In this document: positions 32,513 through 41,111 of the stretch, piece by piece
Position numbering within the stretch: the first letter of the stretch is position 1
Layout: every line of letters begins with the position of its first letter
NCBI GenBank assembly: GCA_020633775.1
Contig: JACKDA010000002.1
Location: forward strand, 124,001 to 188,000
Direction: 5' to 3'
Length of the DNA: 64,000 nt
Origin: Gemmatimonadales bacterium
GTDB taxonomy: Bacteria > Gemmatimonadota > Gemmatimonadetes > Gemmatimonadales > GWC2-71-9
Position numbers and translations under genes: made by a program
The notes under the pieces: generated by a model
Seen by the model: only the letters and a program-made list of their open reading frames with translations
The model's database searches: none
What the model was told of the DNA's origin: nothing

Positions 32513-33376
32513 ATGCGGACACTCCTCCTCGGCGTCCTCGGTCTCTCGGGATTCCTCCTCGCCGTCGTGCTCCTGGGGCGACGGCGCTGGGCGGCGCGGA
32601 CGCGAGTCCTTCACACCCGACTCGACCAGCTCCGCAGCGGGGAGCCTCAGGTGGTCACCAGCGCCGACGACCTGCCCGCGCCGGTCGCGCGCTACCTGAG
32701 GTCGGCGCTGGCAGGCCTCGACTCACCGATCGATTTGATCCATCTCGGGCACGAGGGCACGTTCAACATCGATTCGGTGGCCGAGCGGTGGCGTCCCTTC
32801 ACCTCTGATCAGGTCATCACGACGCGACCCCCCGGGTTCGTCTGGGATGGCCGGGTCCGCGTCCTTCCCGGTCTCGCCATCCATGTGCACGATGCGTACG
32901 TCGGAGGCGAGGGACACCTGCACGCGTCGGTCCTCGGTTGGCTCACGGTCGCTCGTCCTCCCGCATCGTCCGGGCTCGCAGAGGGGGAGTTGATGCGGTT
33001 CCTCGCGGAGGCCGTCTGGTACCCCTCGCTGCTTCTTCCTGGTGGTCCGGTGCGTTGGGAGGCGATCGACGACGCATCGGCACGGGCGACGCTCCACGAT
33101 GGGGATGTCTCCGCCTCGCTCGTCTTCCGGTTCGGCCCCGACGGACTGGTGGCAGGGGTCGAGGCGGCCGCACGCGACCGCACCGTCGGCACTGAGCAGG
33201 TGCCGACGCCGTGGCAGGGGCGATTCTGGGACTACCGGCGCCTGGAGCGGATCCTGATTCCCCTGGAGGGCGAGGTTTCCTGGTTGCTCCCCACGGGGCC
33301 GCTGCCGTACTGGCGCGGCCGGATCTGCGGGTACACGGTGTCGACCGACGTCCCTTCCGTCTCGCCGACAACGTGA
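32513..33376 (+). CDS. DUF6544/DUF6920 family protein
   Basis: The 287-residue product has one N-terminal transmembrane helix (LLLGVLGLSGFLLAVVLLG). The body shows APVARYLRSAL, LIHLGHEGTFNI, WRPFTSDQVITTRPPGFVWDG and YVGGEGHLHASVLGWLTVA, then AEAVWYPSLLLPGGPVRWEAID. This matches a family of membrane-anchored proteins of unknown function. GTG 32510 is an adjacent alternative start. It is likely in the same transcription unit as the RraA-like gene. Confidence 0.75.
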   Translation: MRTLLLGVLGLSGFLLAVVLLGRRRWAARTRVLHTRLDQLRSGEPQVVTSADDLPAPVARYLRSALAGLDSPIDLIHLGHEGTFNIDSVAERWRPFTSDQVITTRPPGFVWDGRVRVLPGLAIHVHDAYVGGEGHLHASVLGWLTVARPPASSGLAEGELMRFLAEAVWYPSLLLPGGPVRWEAIDDASARATLHDGDVSASLVFRFGPDGLVAGVEAAARDRTVGTEQVPTPWQGRFWDYRRLERILIPLEGEVSWLLPTGPLPYWRGRICGYTVSTDVPSVSPTT

Positions 33377-33464
33377 GCGTGGCAGGGCCCGCGCGGGGGT
33401 AGGGGGCTTTCGCCGTCGCCATCGGACGGGGATCTTTGGCTCCTCCCCGCCTCCCGGAGCATGG

Positions 33465-33935
33465 ATGTTTTCCGCCGCCACCCGATTCACTGCCGCCGCC
33501 GCGGCCCTGTTGTGTCTCGCGGGGTGCGGCACCGATCCGACCCTCTCGCCAGTCCCGACGATCGGTGAGTGGCAGTTGCTCGACGTGGCCGGTGCCCCAC
33601 TGCCCGCCACCATCCTCGACCGAGTCGTGCCCACCGAACAGGGGCCGTTCGAGCTCAAGATCATCGTGGTCGGCGGGACGCTCACGCTGGCCGAGGATCG
33701 TGGCTATGAGCAGCGGATGATCCTGCAGGTCCTGGTCAATGGCCAGCCGCAGCCCGAGGTGCGGTACTTCGATCGGGGCACCTGGAGCGATGGGGGCGGG
33801 ACGCTGGCGCTCGCGTCGACGTTCATCAACGGCAGGGTCACCTCCGGCAGCCGCACCGCCACTCGGGTCACGCTGCAGCAGGAATTGACGGGCGAGGACG
33901 ATACCGAGCCGCTCGGCTATCGGTTCGGGCAATGA
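33465..33935 (+). CDS. Hypothetical lipoprotein
   Basis: The 156-residue protein has a signal peptide and lipobox LCLAGC (Cys21). The mature part is short and beta-rich: WQLLDVAGAPLPATI, FELKIIVVGGTLTLAEDRGYEQRMILQV, then repeated short strands ending ELTGEDDTEPLGYRFGQ. No family is recognised. It overlaps the next small lipoprotein gene by 4 bp. Confidence 0.65.
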   Translation: MFSAATRFTAAAAALLCLAGCGTDPTLSPVPTIGEWQLLDVAGAPLPATILDRVVPTEQGPFELKIIVVGGTLTLAEDRGYEQRMILQVLVNGQPQPEVRYFDRGTWSDGGGTLALASTFINGRVTSGSRTATRVTLQQELTGEDDTEPLGYRFGQ

Positions 33936-34279
33936 GGGTGTCCCCCGGAGTCCTCATCGCGCTCGCAACGGTTGCTGCCGGCTGCGCCGTCGCGAACTCC
34001 GCCGCCGAGTCGTACACCGCGCAGACGGTCGGTGCGGCGTGGGGCCCGTGCGGTCGGCTGCGCGACTCGGTGCTCGTCGTCCACGGCGAGCCCGCCAAGC
34101 GGATGTACGGTGACGAGGAGGATGTCAGCGACAAGACCCGGGTCTATACCCAGGAGCTGGCCTGGCGGCTGCCGGTCGACTCCGCGCGGGTGGTCGCCTT
34201 CACCTGGGGCGACGGCGTGCGTCGCTGTCAGGTGCGCGAGCGACGGCTGAAGTGGGCGGACTGGGAGCGGGAGATCTGA
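33932..34279 (+). CDS. Small hypothetical lipoprotein
   Basis: The 115-residue protein has a lipobox VAAGC near residue 18. The mature region contains TVGAAWGPCGRLRDSVLVVHGEPAKRMYGDEEDVSDKTRVY in outline (32-72) and ends CQVRERRLKWADWEREI, with two cysteines likely disulfide-bonded. No family is recognised. It is translationally coupled to the preceding gene. Confidence 0.6.
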   Translation: MRVSPGVLIALATVAAGCAVANSAAESYTAQTVGAAWGPCGRLRDSVLVVHGEPAKRMYGDEEDVSDKTRVYTQELAWRLPVDSARVVAFTWGDGVRRCQVRERRLKWADWEREI

Positions 34280-34292
34280 CCGGGAGGAATTG

Positions 34293-34688
34293 ATGCTCAA
34301 GCTGCCCCGGAGCCGGGTTCGTTCCGTCGGCCTGCTCCTCCTCGCGCTGTTCTGGATCGTTGCCGGGCTCAATCACTTCCGCGACCCGGCGTTCTACCTC
34401 CGCATCATGCCGCCGTGGCTGCCGGCGCATGAGGCGCTGGTGGCCTGGAGCGGGGTGGCCGAAGTGGCGGGCGGGATCGCGGTGCTGATCCCGCGGCTGC
34501 GCGTGCTGGCGGGCTGGGGACTGATCGTCCTCCTCGTGGCGATCTACCCCGCCAACGTCGAGATGGCGCTCCACCCCGAGCGCTTCCCCGACATCCCGAC
34601 GTGGGCCCTCTACGCGCGCCTGCCGTTCCAGTTCGTGTTCGCGATCTGGGCCTGGTGGGCCACCCGACCGGACGAGGCCACGCGATGA
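34293..34688 (+). CDS. DoxX-like membrane protein
   Basis: The 131-residue protein starts at ATG 34293, preceded by GGGAGG with a six-nt spacer. It has four predicted transmembrane helices and the DoxX-like signature NHFRDPAFYLRIMPPWLP followed by SGVAEVAGGIAVLIPRLR. DoxX-family proteins are linked to membrane redox or transport functions. The start of the next lipoprotein gene overlaps its end by 4 bp. Confidence 0.85.
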   Translation: MLKLPRSRVRSVGLLLLALFWIVAGLNHFRDPAFYLRIMPPWLPAHEALVAWSGVAEVAGGIAVLIPRLRVLAGWGLIVLLVAIYPANVEMALHPERFPDIPTWALYARLPFQFVFAIWAWWATRPDEATR

Positions 34689-35083
34689 CCCCGCGACGAT
34701 TCCCCCTCCTGCTCTTCGCCGCCGCCCTTGCGGGATGTGTCTCACCTTCCGGTGGTGGTCCGATCTGCACCACCAGCATCGAGCCGGCAGTGATCGTGAA
34801 GGCGCACGACGCCGTGACCGGCGAGAACCTGATCCCCGGGATTCGCGGCGCCCTCCACGACGGCACCTACGTCGATTCGCTGCGGCCGACCGTCTTCAGC
34901 GACGGCCTCGTGCCGGTGGCACTCTCCGGCGCGCCCGAGCGTCCGGGACGGTACCGGGTGGAACTGGTGCATCCGGGGTATCGGAACGTGACGCTGGTCG
35001 GGATCGAGGTGCGCGAGGGCATCTGCCACGTCGAGACGCAGACCGTCGACGCCGCGATGGAGGCTGAGTCCGCCCTGCGCTAG
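34685..35083 (+). CDS. Lipoprotein with carboxypeptidase-regulatory-like beta domain
   Basis: The 132-residue protein has a lipobox ALAGC (Cys18). The mature part resembles a transthyretin-like or carboxypeptidase-regulatory domain: IEPAVIVKAHDAVTGENLIPG, GTYVDSLRPTV, GRYRVELVHPGYRNVTLVGIEVREGICHVETQTVD. Such domains are structural or adhesive and have no catalytic residues. It is coupled to the DoxX-like gene. Confidence 0.7.
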   Translation: MTPRRFPLLLFAAALAGCVSPSGGGPICTTSIEPAVIVKAHDAVTGENLIPGIRGALHDGTYVDSLRPTVFSDGLVPVALSGAPERPGRYRVELVHPGYRNVTLVGIEVREGICHVETQTVDAAMEAESALR

Positions 35084-35111
35084 ACGCCAGGCGGCGCGGG
35101 TGCGGCGCGGG

Positions 35112-36284
35112 TCACTCCACGGCTGACCGCACGAGGTTCGCCTCGACATAGCCCGCCGTGCCGTCGTCGAGCTGCACTCGGTACCAGCTGCTCGTCGCGG
35201 CCATCACCACCACCGACGTCCCGGCCGGCACCTCGCGCAGCGTGGTGTCGCGCCGACTCGGCCCGGCCCGCAGCGCGGCGAGGCGCGGGGCAGTGCGTGC
35301 GGGTACGCCGAGGCGAGTGGTGTCGGCGCGGAGCGGTCCGGGCGTGGCGGTGGCGAGCCGCACCCAGGGGAGCGGATCGATGGCGCCCTCGCCGCGCCGG
35401 TAGATCCCGAAGTGGAGGTGCGGCGGGGTGGTCCGCGCGTTGCCGGAGTTGCCGACGAAGCCGAGCGTGTCGCCGATCTCGACGCGCTGTCCCTGCACCA
35501 CGGCGTGGGCGTCGAGGTGGGCATAGTAGAGCGAGGTGCCGCGCTGCTCGTCGCGCAGCCAGACCACGTTGCCGCCGAGCGAGTTGGGGCGGGTGCTCCG
35601 GACCACGCCGGCGGTGGCGGCGAGGACGGGGGTGCCGCGTGGGGCGAAGATGTCGATCCCCTGGTGGCTGCGGCGGCCCGCCTCGCGGTCGGCGCCGAAG
35701 AAGCTCTGGATCGCCCCGTTGCCGGCGCCCTCCACCGGGAACGCGAGCGAGGGGCCGGCCTGCACGCGCAACTCGTAGCGACCGCTCCGCAGCAGTTCCG
35801 GCTGCAGGCGGATGAGCAGGGTGGCGTCGCGATCGACCTCGTGCCGGAGGGCGAGGTTGGCGGCGGCCGAGTCGGTCAGCGGACCGTCCACGGCAGTGGC
35901 GAGATGACGGAACGGCGCGGCGGTGTCGCCGGTCGCCTCGAACAGCTCGAGGTAGAGCCGGGTGGGTTGTCCGGTGGCGTCGAGGAGCACCTCGAGACGC
36001 TCGCCACCGCGCAGGCGGACCCGATACGCCACGGCGCGCGCCTCCGCGCGCGAGTAGCTCCCCAGTTCGCGCAGCGGGAGGGTCGCCTCGAGCGGCGCGG
36101 CGAGGGCGCTGTCGCCCGCCGCGAGCCACTCGGCGCCGAGGGCGGTCGAATCGAGGCCGGCCGCGCGGAGCGAGGCGGCGTAGCGGGCGTGGGGTGTCGG
36201 CGGCGGGTCGGGGCGAAGCTCGTCGAGGACCGAGCCGCTGCAGCCGGCGAGGAGGAGTGTCGCGAGGAGGTACCTTGGTCGCAT
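35112..36284 (-). CDS. M23 (LytM) peptidase with SH3-like domain, lipoprotein
   Basis: The 390-residue protein is a predicted lipoprotein (lipobox LLLAGC, Cys15). Zinc ligands are HQGID (H207, D211) and HLHFGIY (H289, H291), with AHLDAH as an additional motif, so the LytM site appears intact. An N-terminal region contains beta-rich repeats, and the C-terminus (TSSWYRVQLDDGTAGYVEANLV) is a bacterial SH3 domain. The role is probably peptidoglycan endopeptidase activity at the cell envelope. It is divergent from the Nudix gene across only 39 bp. Confidence 0.88.
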   Translation of the reverse strand: MRPRYLLATLLLAGCSGSVLDELRPDPPPTPHARYAASLRAAGLDSTALGAEWLAAGDSALAAPLEATLPLRELGSYSRAEARAVAYRVRLRGGERLEVLLDATGQPTRLYLELFEATGDTAAPFRHLATAVDGPLTDSAAANLALRHEVDRDATLLIRLQPELLRSGRYELRVQAGPSLAFPVEGAGNGAIQSFFGADREAGRRSHQGIDIFAPRGTPVLAATAGVVRSTRPNSLGGNVVWLRDEQRGTSLYYAHLDAHAVVQGQRVEIGDTLGFVGNSGNARTTPPHLHFGIYRRGEGAIDPLPWVRLATATPGPLRADTTRLGVPARTAPRLAALRAGPSRRDTTLREVPAGTSVVVMAATSSWYRVQLDDGTAGYVEANLVRSAVE

Positions 36285-36323
36285 GACTCTACGTACGTCC
36301 CCGGCCCCTGACGGGTTCACCCG

Positions 36324-36734
36324 GTGACGACGCCCCGCATCGGCGTCGGGGTGCTGGTGGTGCGCGAGGGTCGCGTGCTCCTGGGGTGGCGTCACAGCGC
36401 CAGCCATGGCGACGGGAGCTGGCAGTGCCCGGGTGGGCACCTCGAGTGGATGGAGTCGCCGGAGGCGTGCGCGGTGCGCGAGGTCGCGGAGGAGACCGGG
36501 CTCGCGGTGACCGCGGTCGCGCGCGCACCGTGGACCGATGACCGCTTCGTCGCCGAGGATCGCCACTACGTCACCGTGTTCGTCGTCGCGGCGTCGCCCG
36601 AGGGGACGCCGGTGGTGCGTGAACCGGACAAGTGTGCGACGTGGCAGTGGTTCGCGTGGGACGACCTTCCGGCACCACGCTTCCTGCCGTTGGCGCGGCT
36701 GCACGCGAGCGGATATCGTCCGCCGGGCTGCTGA
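36324..36734 (+). CDS. Nudix hydrolase
   Basis: The 136-residue protein starts at GTG 36324 and carries a complete Nudix box from G38 to residue 60 (GGHLEWMESPEACA, then REVAEETGL). It is preceded by VLVVREGRVLLGWRHS and followed by DRHYVTVFVVAA and CATWQWFAWDDLPA. It hydrolyses nucleoside-diphosphate-linked substrates; the layout resembles MutT/NUDT15-like nucleotide-pool enzymes. Substrate not assignable. Confidence 0.88.
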   Translation: MTTPRIGVGVLVVREGRVLLGWRHSASHGDGSWQCPGGHLEWMESPEACAVREVAEETGLAVTAVARAPWTDDRFVAEDRHYVTVFVVAASPEGTPVVREPDKCATWQWFAWDDLPAPRFLPLARLHASGYRPPGC

Positions 36735-36865
36735 GCGGCATCGGCCGCGATCCCGCGCGGCGCGGGCATTTCCGAGTGATCTGGTCGTGATGAATTTCCG
36801 AGTCCGATGCTCGTTTTTCGGGCACTGGCGCAACCTGCCGGCGGTGCGTACCGTTGGTCAGGAGG

Positions 36866-36883
36866 TGTCACGTGATCATGACA
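36866..36883 (+). promoter_or_regulatory. TGTC-N10-GACA palindrome (PpsR/CrtJ-type operator) at the bchE start
   Basis: TGTCACGTGATCATGACA matches TGT-N12-ACA, the binding site of the photosynthesis repressor PpsR/CrtJ. It overlaps the bchE GTG start and lies just after GGAGG (36861-36865). In purple bacteria such sites repress bch genes under aerobic conditions. Only one copy was found nearby, whereas PpsR sites often occur in pairs. Confidence 0.5.
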
Positions 36884-38620
36884 ACAGGCAGTGTTCCGGG
36901 ATCGGTACACAAGGCGGGTGGGCGACGCGACCTGCGCATCCTGCTCATCCATCCCAACTACCACTCGGGCGGCGCGGAGATCGCCGGCAACTGGCCGCCG
37001 GCCTGGGTGGCCTACCTGAGCGGGGCGCTGAAGGCGGCCGGGTTCGGGAACATCCGCTTCATCGATGCGATGACCGACCACATCGACGATGCGGCCCTCG
37101 AGGTGCTGCTCCGGGAGGAGCGTCCCGACGCGGTCCTCTGCACGGCGATCACGCCGGCGATCTACCAGGCGCAGGCGACGCTGGAGATGGTCCGTCGGCT
37201 CCATCCGGAGGCTGTCACGGTCCTGGGCGGGATCCACGGCACCTTCATGTATGGTCAGGTCCTCGGCGAGGCGCCCTGGATCGACTACATCATCCGGGGC
37301 GAGGGCGAGGAGATCGTCGTCAACCTGATGACGGCGCTCGCCGAGGGGCGGCTGCCGGCCGACCGGGGGTCGATCCGCGGGCTGGCGTACCGCGACGAGG
37401 ACGGGGTGCCGTTCGCGACGGTGCCGCACCCGCCGATCCAGGACCTCGACGCGCTGACGCCCGACTGGGGCATCCTCGACTGGGACAAGTACATCTACAT
37501 CCCGCTCAACTGCCGGGTGGCGATCCCCAACTTCGCGCGCGGCTGCCCGTTCACCTGCAGCTTCTGCTCGCAGTGGAAGTTCTGGCGGCAGTACCGGACC
37601 CGGGACCCGAAGCAGTTCGTCGACGAGATCGAGCTGCTGGTGCGCGAGCACGGGGTCGGCTTCTTCATCCTCGCCGATGAGGAACCGACGATCAACCGGA
37701 AGAAGTTCGTCGCCCTCTGCGAGGAGCTGATCGCGCGCGACCTCGGCATCACGTGGGGGATCAACACCCGGGTCACCGACATCCTGCGCGACGAGGAGCT
37801 GCTGCCGCTCTACCGGAAGGCGGGGCTGGTGCACGTCTCGCTCGGCACCGAGGCGGCGGCGCAGCTCAAGCTCGACCGCTTCAACAAGGAGATCAAGGTC
37901 GAGCAGAGCAAGAAGGCGATCGCGCTGCTGCGGGCCAACGGGATCATCGCGGAGGCGCAGTTCATCGTCGGCCTCGAGAACGAGACGCCCGAGACGCTCG
38001 AGGAGACCTACCGGATGGCGCAGGACTGGAAGCCGGACCTGGTCAACTGGAACTGCTACACGCCGTGGCCGTTCTCGGACCTCTTCCAGGAGCTGGGGGA
38101 CAAGGTCGAGGTGCGCGACTACGCCAAGTACAACTTCGTGACGCCGATCATCCAGCCCGACGTGATGACCCGCGACGAGGTGCTGAAGGGCGTGCTCAAC
38201 AACTACCGCCGGTTCTACTTCCGGAAGGCGACCGGCGGCTACCTGTGGGATGCGGACCCGTACCGGCGGAAGTACCTGCGCGGCTGCCTCAAGGCCTACC
38301 TCAAGTCGGCGATGGAGCGGCGGTTCTACGACCTCGGCCGGATCAACTACTGGGGCCAGTCGACGGTCGACTGGAAGTTCGACGAGAGCAAGACGACGTC
38401 GAAGGAGGAGCTGGTCCGGATGGCGCAGAAGCCGGAGATCCAGCACGTGCACGGGCGCTCGTCCCGGGCGCTGCCGCTGGTGAACGTCGCCGGGCACCAG
38501 CTGCCCGGGGACGAGTTCATCGCGCCGCGCCGCTCGACGATGCGGCCCGCGGCGGCGCGGGTCTCCGCGCGCGAGGCGGCCCCGGTGGAGGAGCCGCCGG
38601 AGGGCATCCGGGCATGCTGA
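36872..38620 (+). CDS. bchE: Anaerobic magnesium-protoporphyrin IX monomethyl ester cyclase
   Basis: The 582-residue protein begins at GTG 36872, six nt after GGAGG (ATG 36878 is a less well spaced alternative). It has an N-terminal B12-binding domain starting [18 protein letters not shown], including [11 protein letters not shown] and [11 protein letters not shown]. The radical SAM domain follows with [13 protein letters not shown] (C225, C229, C232). BchE forms the isocyclic ring of bacteriochlorophyll from Mg-protoporphyrin IX monomethyl ester without oxygen, using water, SAM and cobalamin. It is the first of four coupled or adjacent genes (hemN, bchJ, hemJ). Confidence 0.95.
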   Translation: MIMTTGSVPGSVHKAGGRRDLRILLIHPNYHSGGAEIAGNWPPAWVAYLSGALKAAGFGNIRFIDAMTDHIDDAALEVLLREERPDAVLCTAITPAIYQAQATLEMVRRLHPEAVTVLGGIHGTFMYGQVLGEAPWIDYIIRGEGEEIVVNLMTALAEGRLPADRGSIRGLAYRDEDGVPFATVPHPPIQDLDALTPDWGILDWDKYIYIPLNCRVAIPNFARGCPFTCSFCSQWKFWRQYRTRDPKQFVDEIELLVREHGVGFFILADEEPTINRKKFVALCEELIARDLGITWGINTRVTDILRDEELLPLYRKAGLVHVSLGTEAAAQLKLDRFNKEIKVEQSKKAIALLRANGIIAEAQFIVGLENETPETLEETYRMAQDWKPDLVNWNCYTPWPFSDLFQELGDKVEVRDYAKYNFVTPIIQPDVMTRDEVLKGVLNNYRRFYFRKATGGYLWDADPYRRKYLRGCLKAYLKSAMERRFYDLGRINYWGQSTVDWKFDESKTTSKEELVRMAQKPEIQHVHGRSSRALPLVNVAGHQLPGDEFIAPRRSTMRPAAARVSAREAAPVEEPPEGIRAC

Positions 38621-39978
38621 GCGGCGAGGCGATTCCGGTGGTCCCGCCGGGACTGCTGGCGAAGTACGACCAGCCGGTGCCGCGCTACACGTCGTACCCC
38701 GCGGTCCCCGACTGGTCGGGGGACGTGACCGGCCCGGACTGGCTCGACCACCTGGGGCGGCTGAAGGGGCGGCCGGGCCCGATGGCGCTCTACGTCCACC
38801 TTCCGTTTTGTGCCCATCGCTGCTTCTACTGCGGCTGCAATGCCACGGTGACGCCGCACTCGGAGGTGGTCGACCGCTACCTCGACCGGCTCGAGCGCGA
38901 GATCGACCGGCTGGCCGACGCGATGGACGGCGGTCCGCGGATCGCCGAGATGCACTGGGGTGGCGGGACGCCGAACTTCCTCGACCTCGACCAGCTCGAG
39001 CGGCTGGTGCGGATGCTGCGCGCCGCGTTCATGCTCGATGCCCGCACCGAGTGCTCGATCGAGGCCGATCCGCGGCTGGTCACCCCGGAGCAGCTCGAGA
39101 CGCTGCGTCGCCTCGGGTTCAGCCGGATCTCGTTCGGGGTGCAGGACCTGACGCCCGAGGTGCAGCAGGCGATCGGCCGGGTGCAGCCCGCGGCGATGGT
39201 GCGTGACGTGGTGCGCGAGGCGCGCCGGGTCGGCTTTGGCGGGATCAACCTCGACCTGATCTACGGCCTGCCGCGGCAGACCGAGGCCACCTTCGCCGAG
39301 ACGCTGGAGGGGGCGCTGGCGCTGGAGCCGGACCGGGTGGCGTGCTTCGGGTACGCCCACCTGCCGTGGCTGCGCGCCAACCAGCGGCGGATCGACGCGG
39401 CCACGCTGCCGACCGGCGAGGAGCGCTCGGCGCTGTTCCACCAGGCGGTGCGCCGGTTCGTCGATGCCGGGTACGAGTGGCTGGGGCTCGACCACTTCGC
39501 CCTGCCCACCGACCCGCTGGCCCTCGCGGCCGCGGCCGGCCGGCTGCACCGCAACTTCATGGGCTACACGATCCGCGGGGGGGAAGAGCTCCTGGGCATC
39601 GGGACCAGCGCGATCTCCGAGATCGACGGCTGGTTCGTCCAGCACGACGCCTCGCTCGGGGCGTGGCAGCGGGCGGTGGACCAGGGGACCCTCGCGATCG
39701 AGCGGAGCCACCGGATGAGCGCGGACGATCAGGCGCGCGGGCGCGCGGTTGCGGAGCTGATGTGCAACGGGGGGCTGCCGTTCGACCTCTTCGTGGGCGA
39801 TCCCGACGCGCTCACCGACCGGTTCGAGCAGTTCGCCGAGGAGGGGTTGCTGACGTTCGAGCTCGACCGGGTGCGGGTGACCCCACTCGGGCGGTTCTTC
39901 CTGCGAAACATCTGCGCGGCGGTCGACGGGTATCGCACGGCGGACGACGGCGTCCGGCGCTTCTCGCGCGCGGTCTGA
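38614..39978 (+). CDS. hemN: Oxygen-independent coproporphyrinogen III oxidase
   Basis: The 454-residue protein overlaps the bchE end by 7 bp. HemN hallmarks are PRYTSYP (23-29), [17 protein letters not shown] with the Fe-S cysteines C66, C70, C73, then [24 protein letters not shown] and [12 protein letters not shown], and near the C-terminus [13 protein letters not shown]. HemN converts coproporphyrinogen III to protoporphyrinogen IX anaerobically, feeding the protoporphyrin pathway upstream of BchE. The N-terminal PRYTSYP distinguishes true HemN from HemW. Confidence 0.95.
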   Translation: MLSGEAIPVVPPGLLAKYDQPVPRYTSYPAVPDWSGDVTGPDWLDHLGRLKGRPGPMALYVHLPFCAHRCFYCGCNATVTPHSEVVDRYLDRLEREIDRLADAMDGGPRIAEMHWGGGTPNFLDLDQLERLVRMLRAAFMLDARTECSIEADPRLVTPEQLETLRRLGFSRISFGVQDLTPEVQQAIGRVQPAAMVRDVVREARRVGFGGINLDLIYGLPRQTEATFAETLEGALALEPDRVACFGYAHLPWLRANQRRIDAATLPTGEERSALFHQAVRRFVDAGYEWLGLDHFALPTDPLALAAAAGRLHRNFMGYTIRGGEELLGIGTSAISEIDGWFVQHDASLGAWQRAVDQGTLAIERSHRMSADDQARGRAVAELMCNGGLPFDLFVGDPDALTDRFEQFAEEGLLTFELDRVRVTPLGRFFLRNICAAVDGYRTADDGVRRFSRAV

Positions 39979-39984
39979 TCCGGC

Positions 39985-40605
39985 ATGGGAGCGACCCTCG
40001 CCCCCCCGCGCACCGAGCCCGCGGCCCGGATCGGTCCGAATGCGGTGATCCAGCTGGTCGCTGCGATGCAGGCGCGCTGGGGTGAACGCTTTGCCGAATC
40101 GCTGCTCGCCGAGGCGACCGAGTACACCCCGGACACGCTGCCCGAGGCGATGATCGACGAGGGCGAGGCCCGCGCGCTGGCGCACCTCCTCCTCGACCGG
40201 GTCGGTGCGGCCGCCGCCCTGCCGGTGCTCCGCGACGCGGGGCACCGTACCGCAGACTACCTCCTCGCGAACCGGATCCCCCCGCCGGCCCAGTGGGTGA
40301 TCCGCCTCCTGCCGCGGCGCCTCGGGTTGCGGCTGCTCCTCGCTGCGATCACTCGGCATGCCTGGACTTTCGCCGGGAGCGGTCGCTTCGTGGTGCGCTG
40401 GGTCGGGACATGGCCCGCGCTGGTGTTCGAGGGGTGCACGATGTGCCGCGGCCTCCATGGCGACCGCCCGATGTGCGACTACTACGCGGGGACGTTCGAG
40501 CGGCTCCTCGCGGTGCTCATCTCGCCCGCGGCGTCGGTGGTCGAGGTGGAGTGCCAGGCGCTCGGCGCCGCGACCTGCCGGTTCCGCCTCGACGGCATGT
40601 CGTGA
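39985..40605 (+). CDS. bchJ: BchJ-like V4R-domain protein (bacteriochlorophyll pathway)
   Basis: The 206-residue protein matches BchJ: IGPNAVIQLVAAMQARWGERFAESLLAEA, LPEAMIDEGEARALAHLLLDRVG and a C-terminal V4R domain with CTMCRGLHGDRPMCDYY and VVEVECQALGAATCRF. BchJ was first described as a 4-vinyl reductase but may act as a substrate carrier or accessory factor. It is adjacent to bchE in other phototrophs as well. It begins 7 bp after hemN and overlaps hemJ by 4 bp. Confidence 0.88.
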   Translation: MGATLAPPRTEPAARIGPNAVIQLVAAMQARWGERFAESLLAEATEYTPDTLPEAMIDEGEARALAHLLLDRVGAAAALPVLRDAGHRTADYLLANRIPPPAQWVIRLLPRRLGLRLLLAAITRHAWTFAGSGRFVVRWVGTWPALVFEGCTMCRGLHGDRPMCDYYAGTFERLLAVLISPAASVVEVECQALGAATCRFRLDGMS

Positions 40606-41036
40606 ACGGCGTCAACTACCTCTGGCTGAAGGCGGGCCACGTGATCGCGGTGATCGCGTGGTACGCGGGGCTGTTCTACATCTTCCGCCTGTTCGTGTAT
40701 CACGTGCAGCAGCGCGACCAGCCGGAGGTCGCGGCGACGCTCGCGATCATGGAACGGCGCCTGCTCCGGGCCATCATGCTCCCCGCGGCGGTGCTGTCGA
40801 TCCTCCTCGGCGTCGCGATGCTCGTGAAGATGCCCTACCTGCTGGGGCAACCGTGGATGCACGCCAAGCTCGGCGCCATCGCGTTCCTGCTCGGGTACCA
40901 CGCGCTCGCCGCGTGGGTCCGGGTCCGCTTCGCGGCGGGGGACTACGTCCTGAGCGAGCGCGCCTGCCGGATCCTCAACGAGGTGCCGACGGTGCTGCTG
41001 TTCATCATCGTGATCGCGGTGATCGTGCGGCCCTGA
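40602..41036 (+). CDS. hemJ: Protoporphyrinogen IX oxidase HemJ
   Basis: The 144-residue membrane protein starts at GTG 40602 inside the bchJ stop (GTGA). It has four predicted transmembrane helices with HemJ signature residues, beginning WLKAGHVIAVIAWYAGLFYIFRLFVYH (outline from residue 6) and later a basic MERRLLRAIMLPA and KLGAIAFLLGYHALAAW. HemJ oxidises protoporphyrinogen IX to protoporphyrin IX, the step after HemN and before magnesium chelation. The usual LPRLFVYH is FRLFVYH here. Confidence 0.9.
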   Translation: MNGVNYLWLKAGHVIAVIAWYAGLFYIFRLFVYHVQQRDQPEVAATLAIMERRLLRAIMLPAAVLSILLGVAMLVKMPYLLGQPWMHAKLGAIAFLLGYHALAAWVRVRFAAGDYVLSERACRILNEVPTVLLFIIVIAVIVRP

Positions 41037-41111
41037 GGGGCACGCGTCGCGAGTCGTGGCTCGTGGGGTATCTTTCGGGTTCCCCCGACAAGTTCACCCG
41101 ATGAGGTCGTG

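Noticed and set aside
36735..36865. Strong sigma-70 promoter for bchE
   Set aside because: Two ATTTCCGAGT repeats and GC-poor patches are visible, but no pair of -35/-10 elements with good spacing could be defended.
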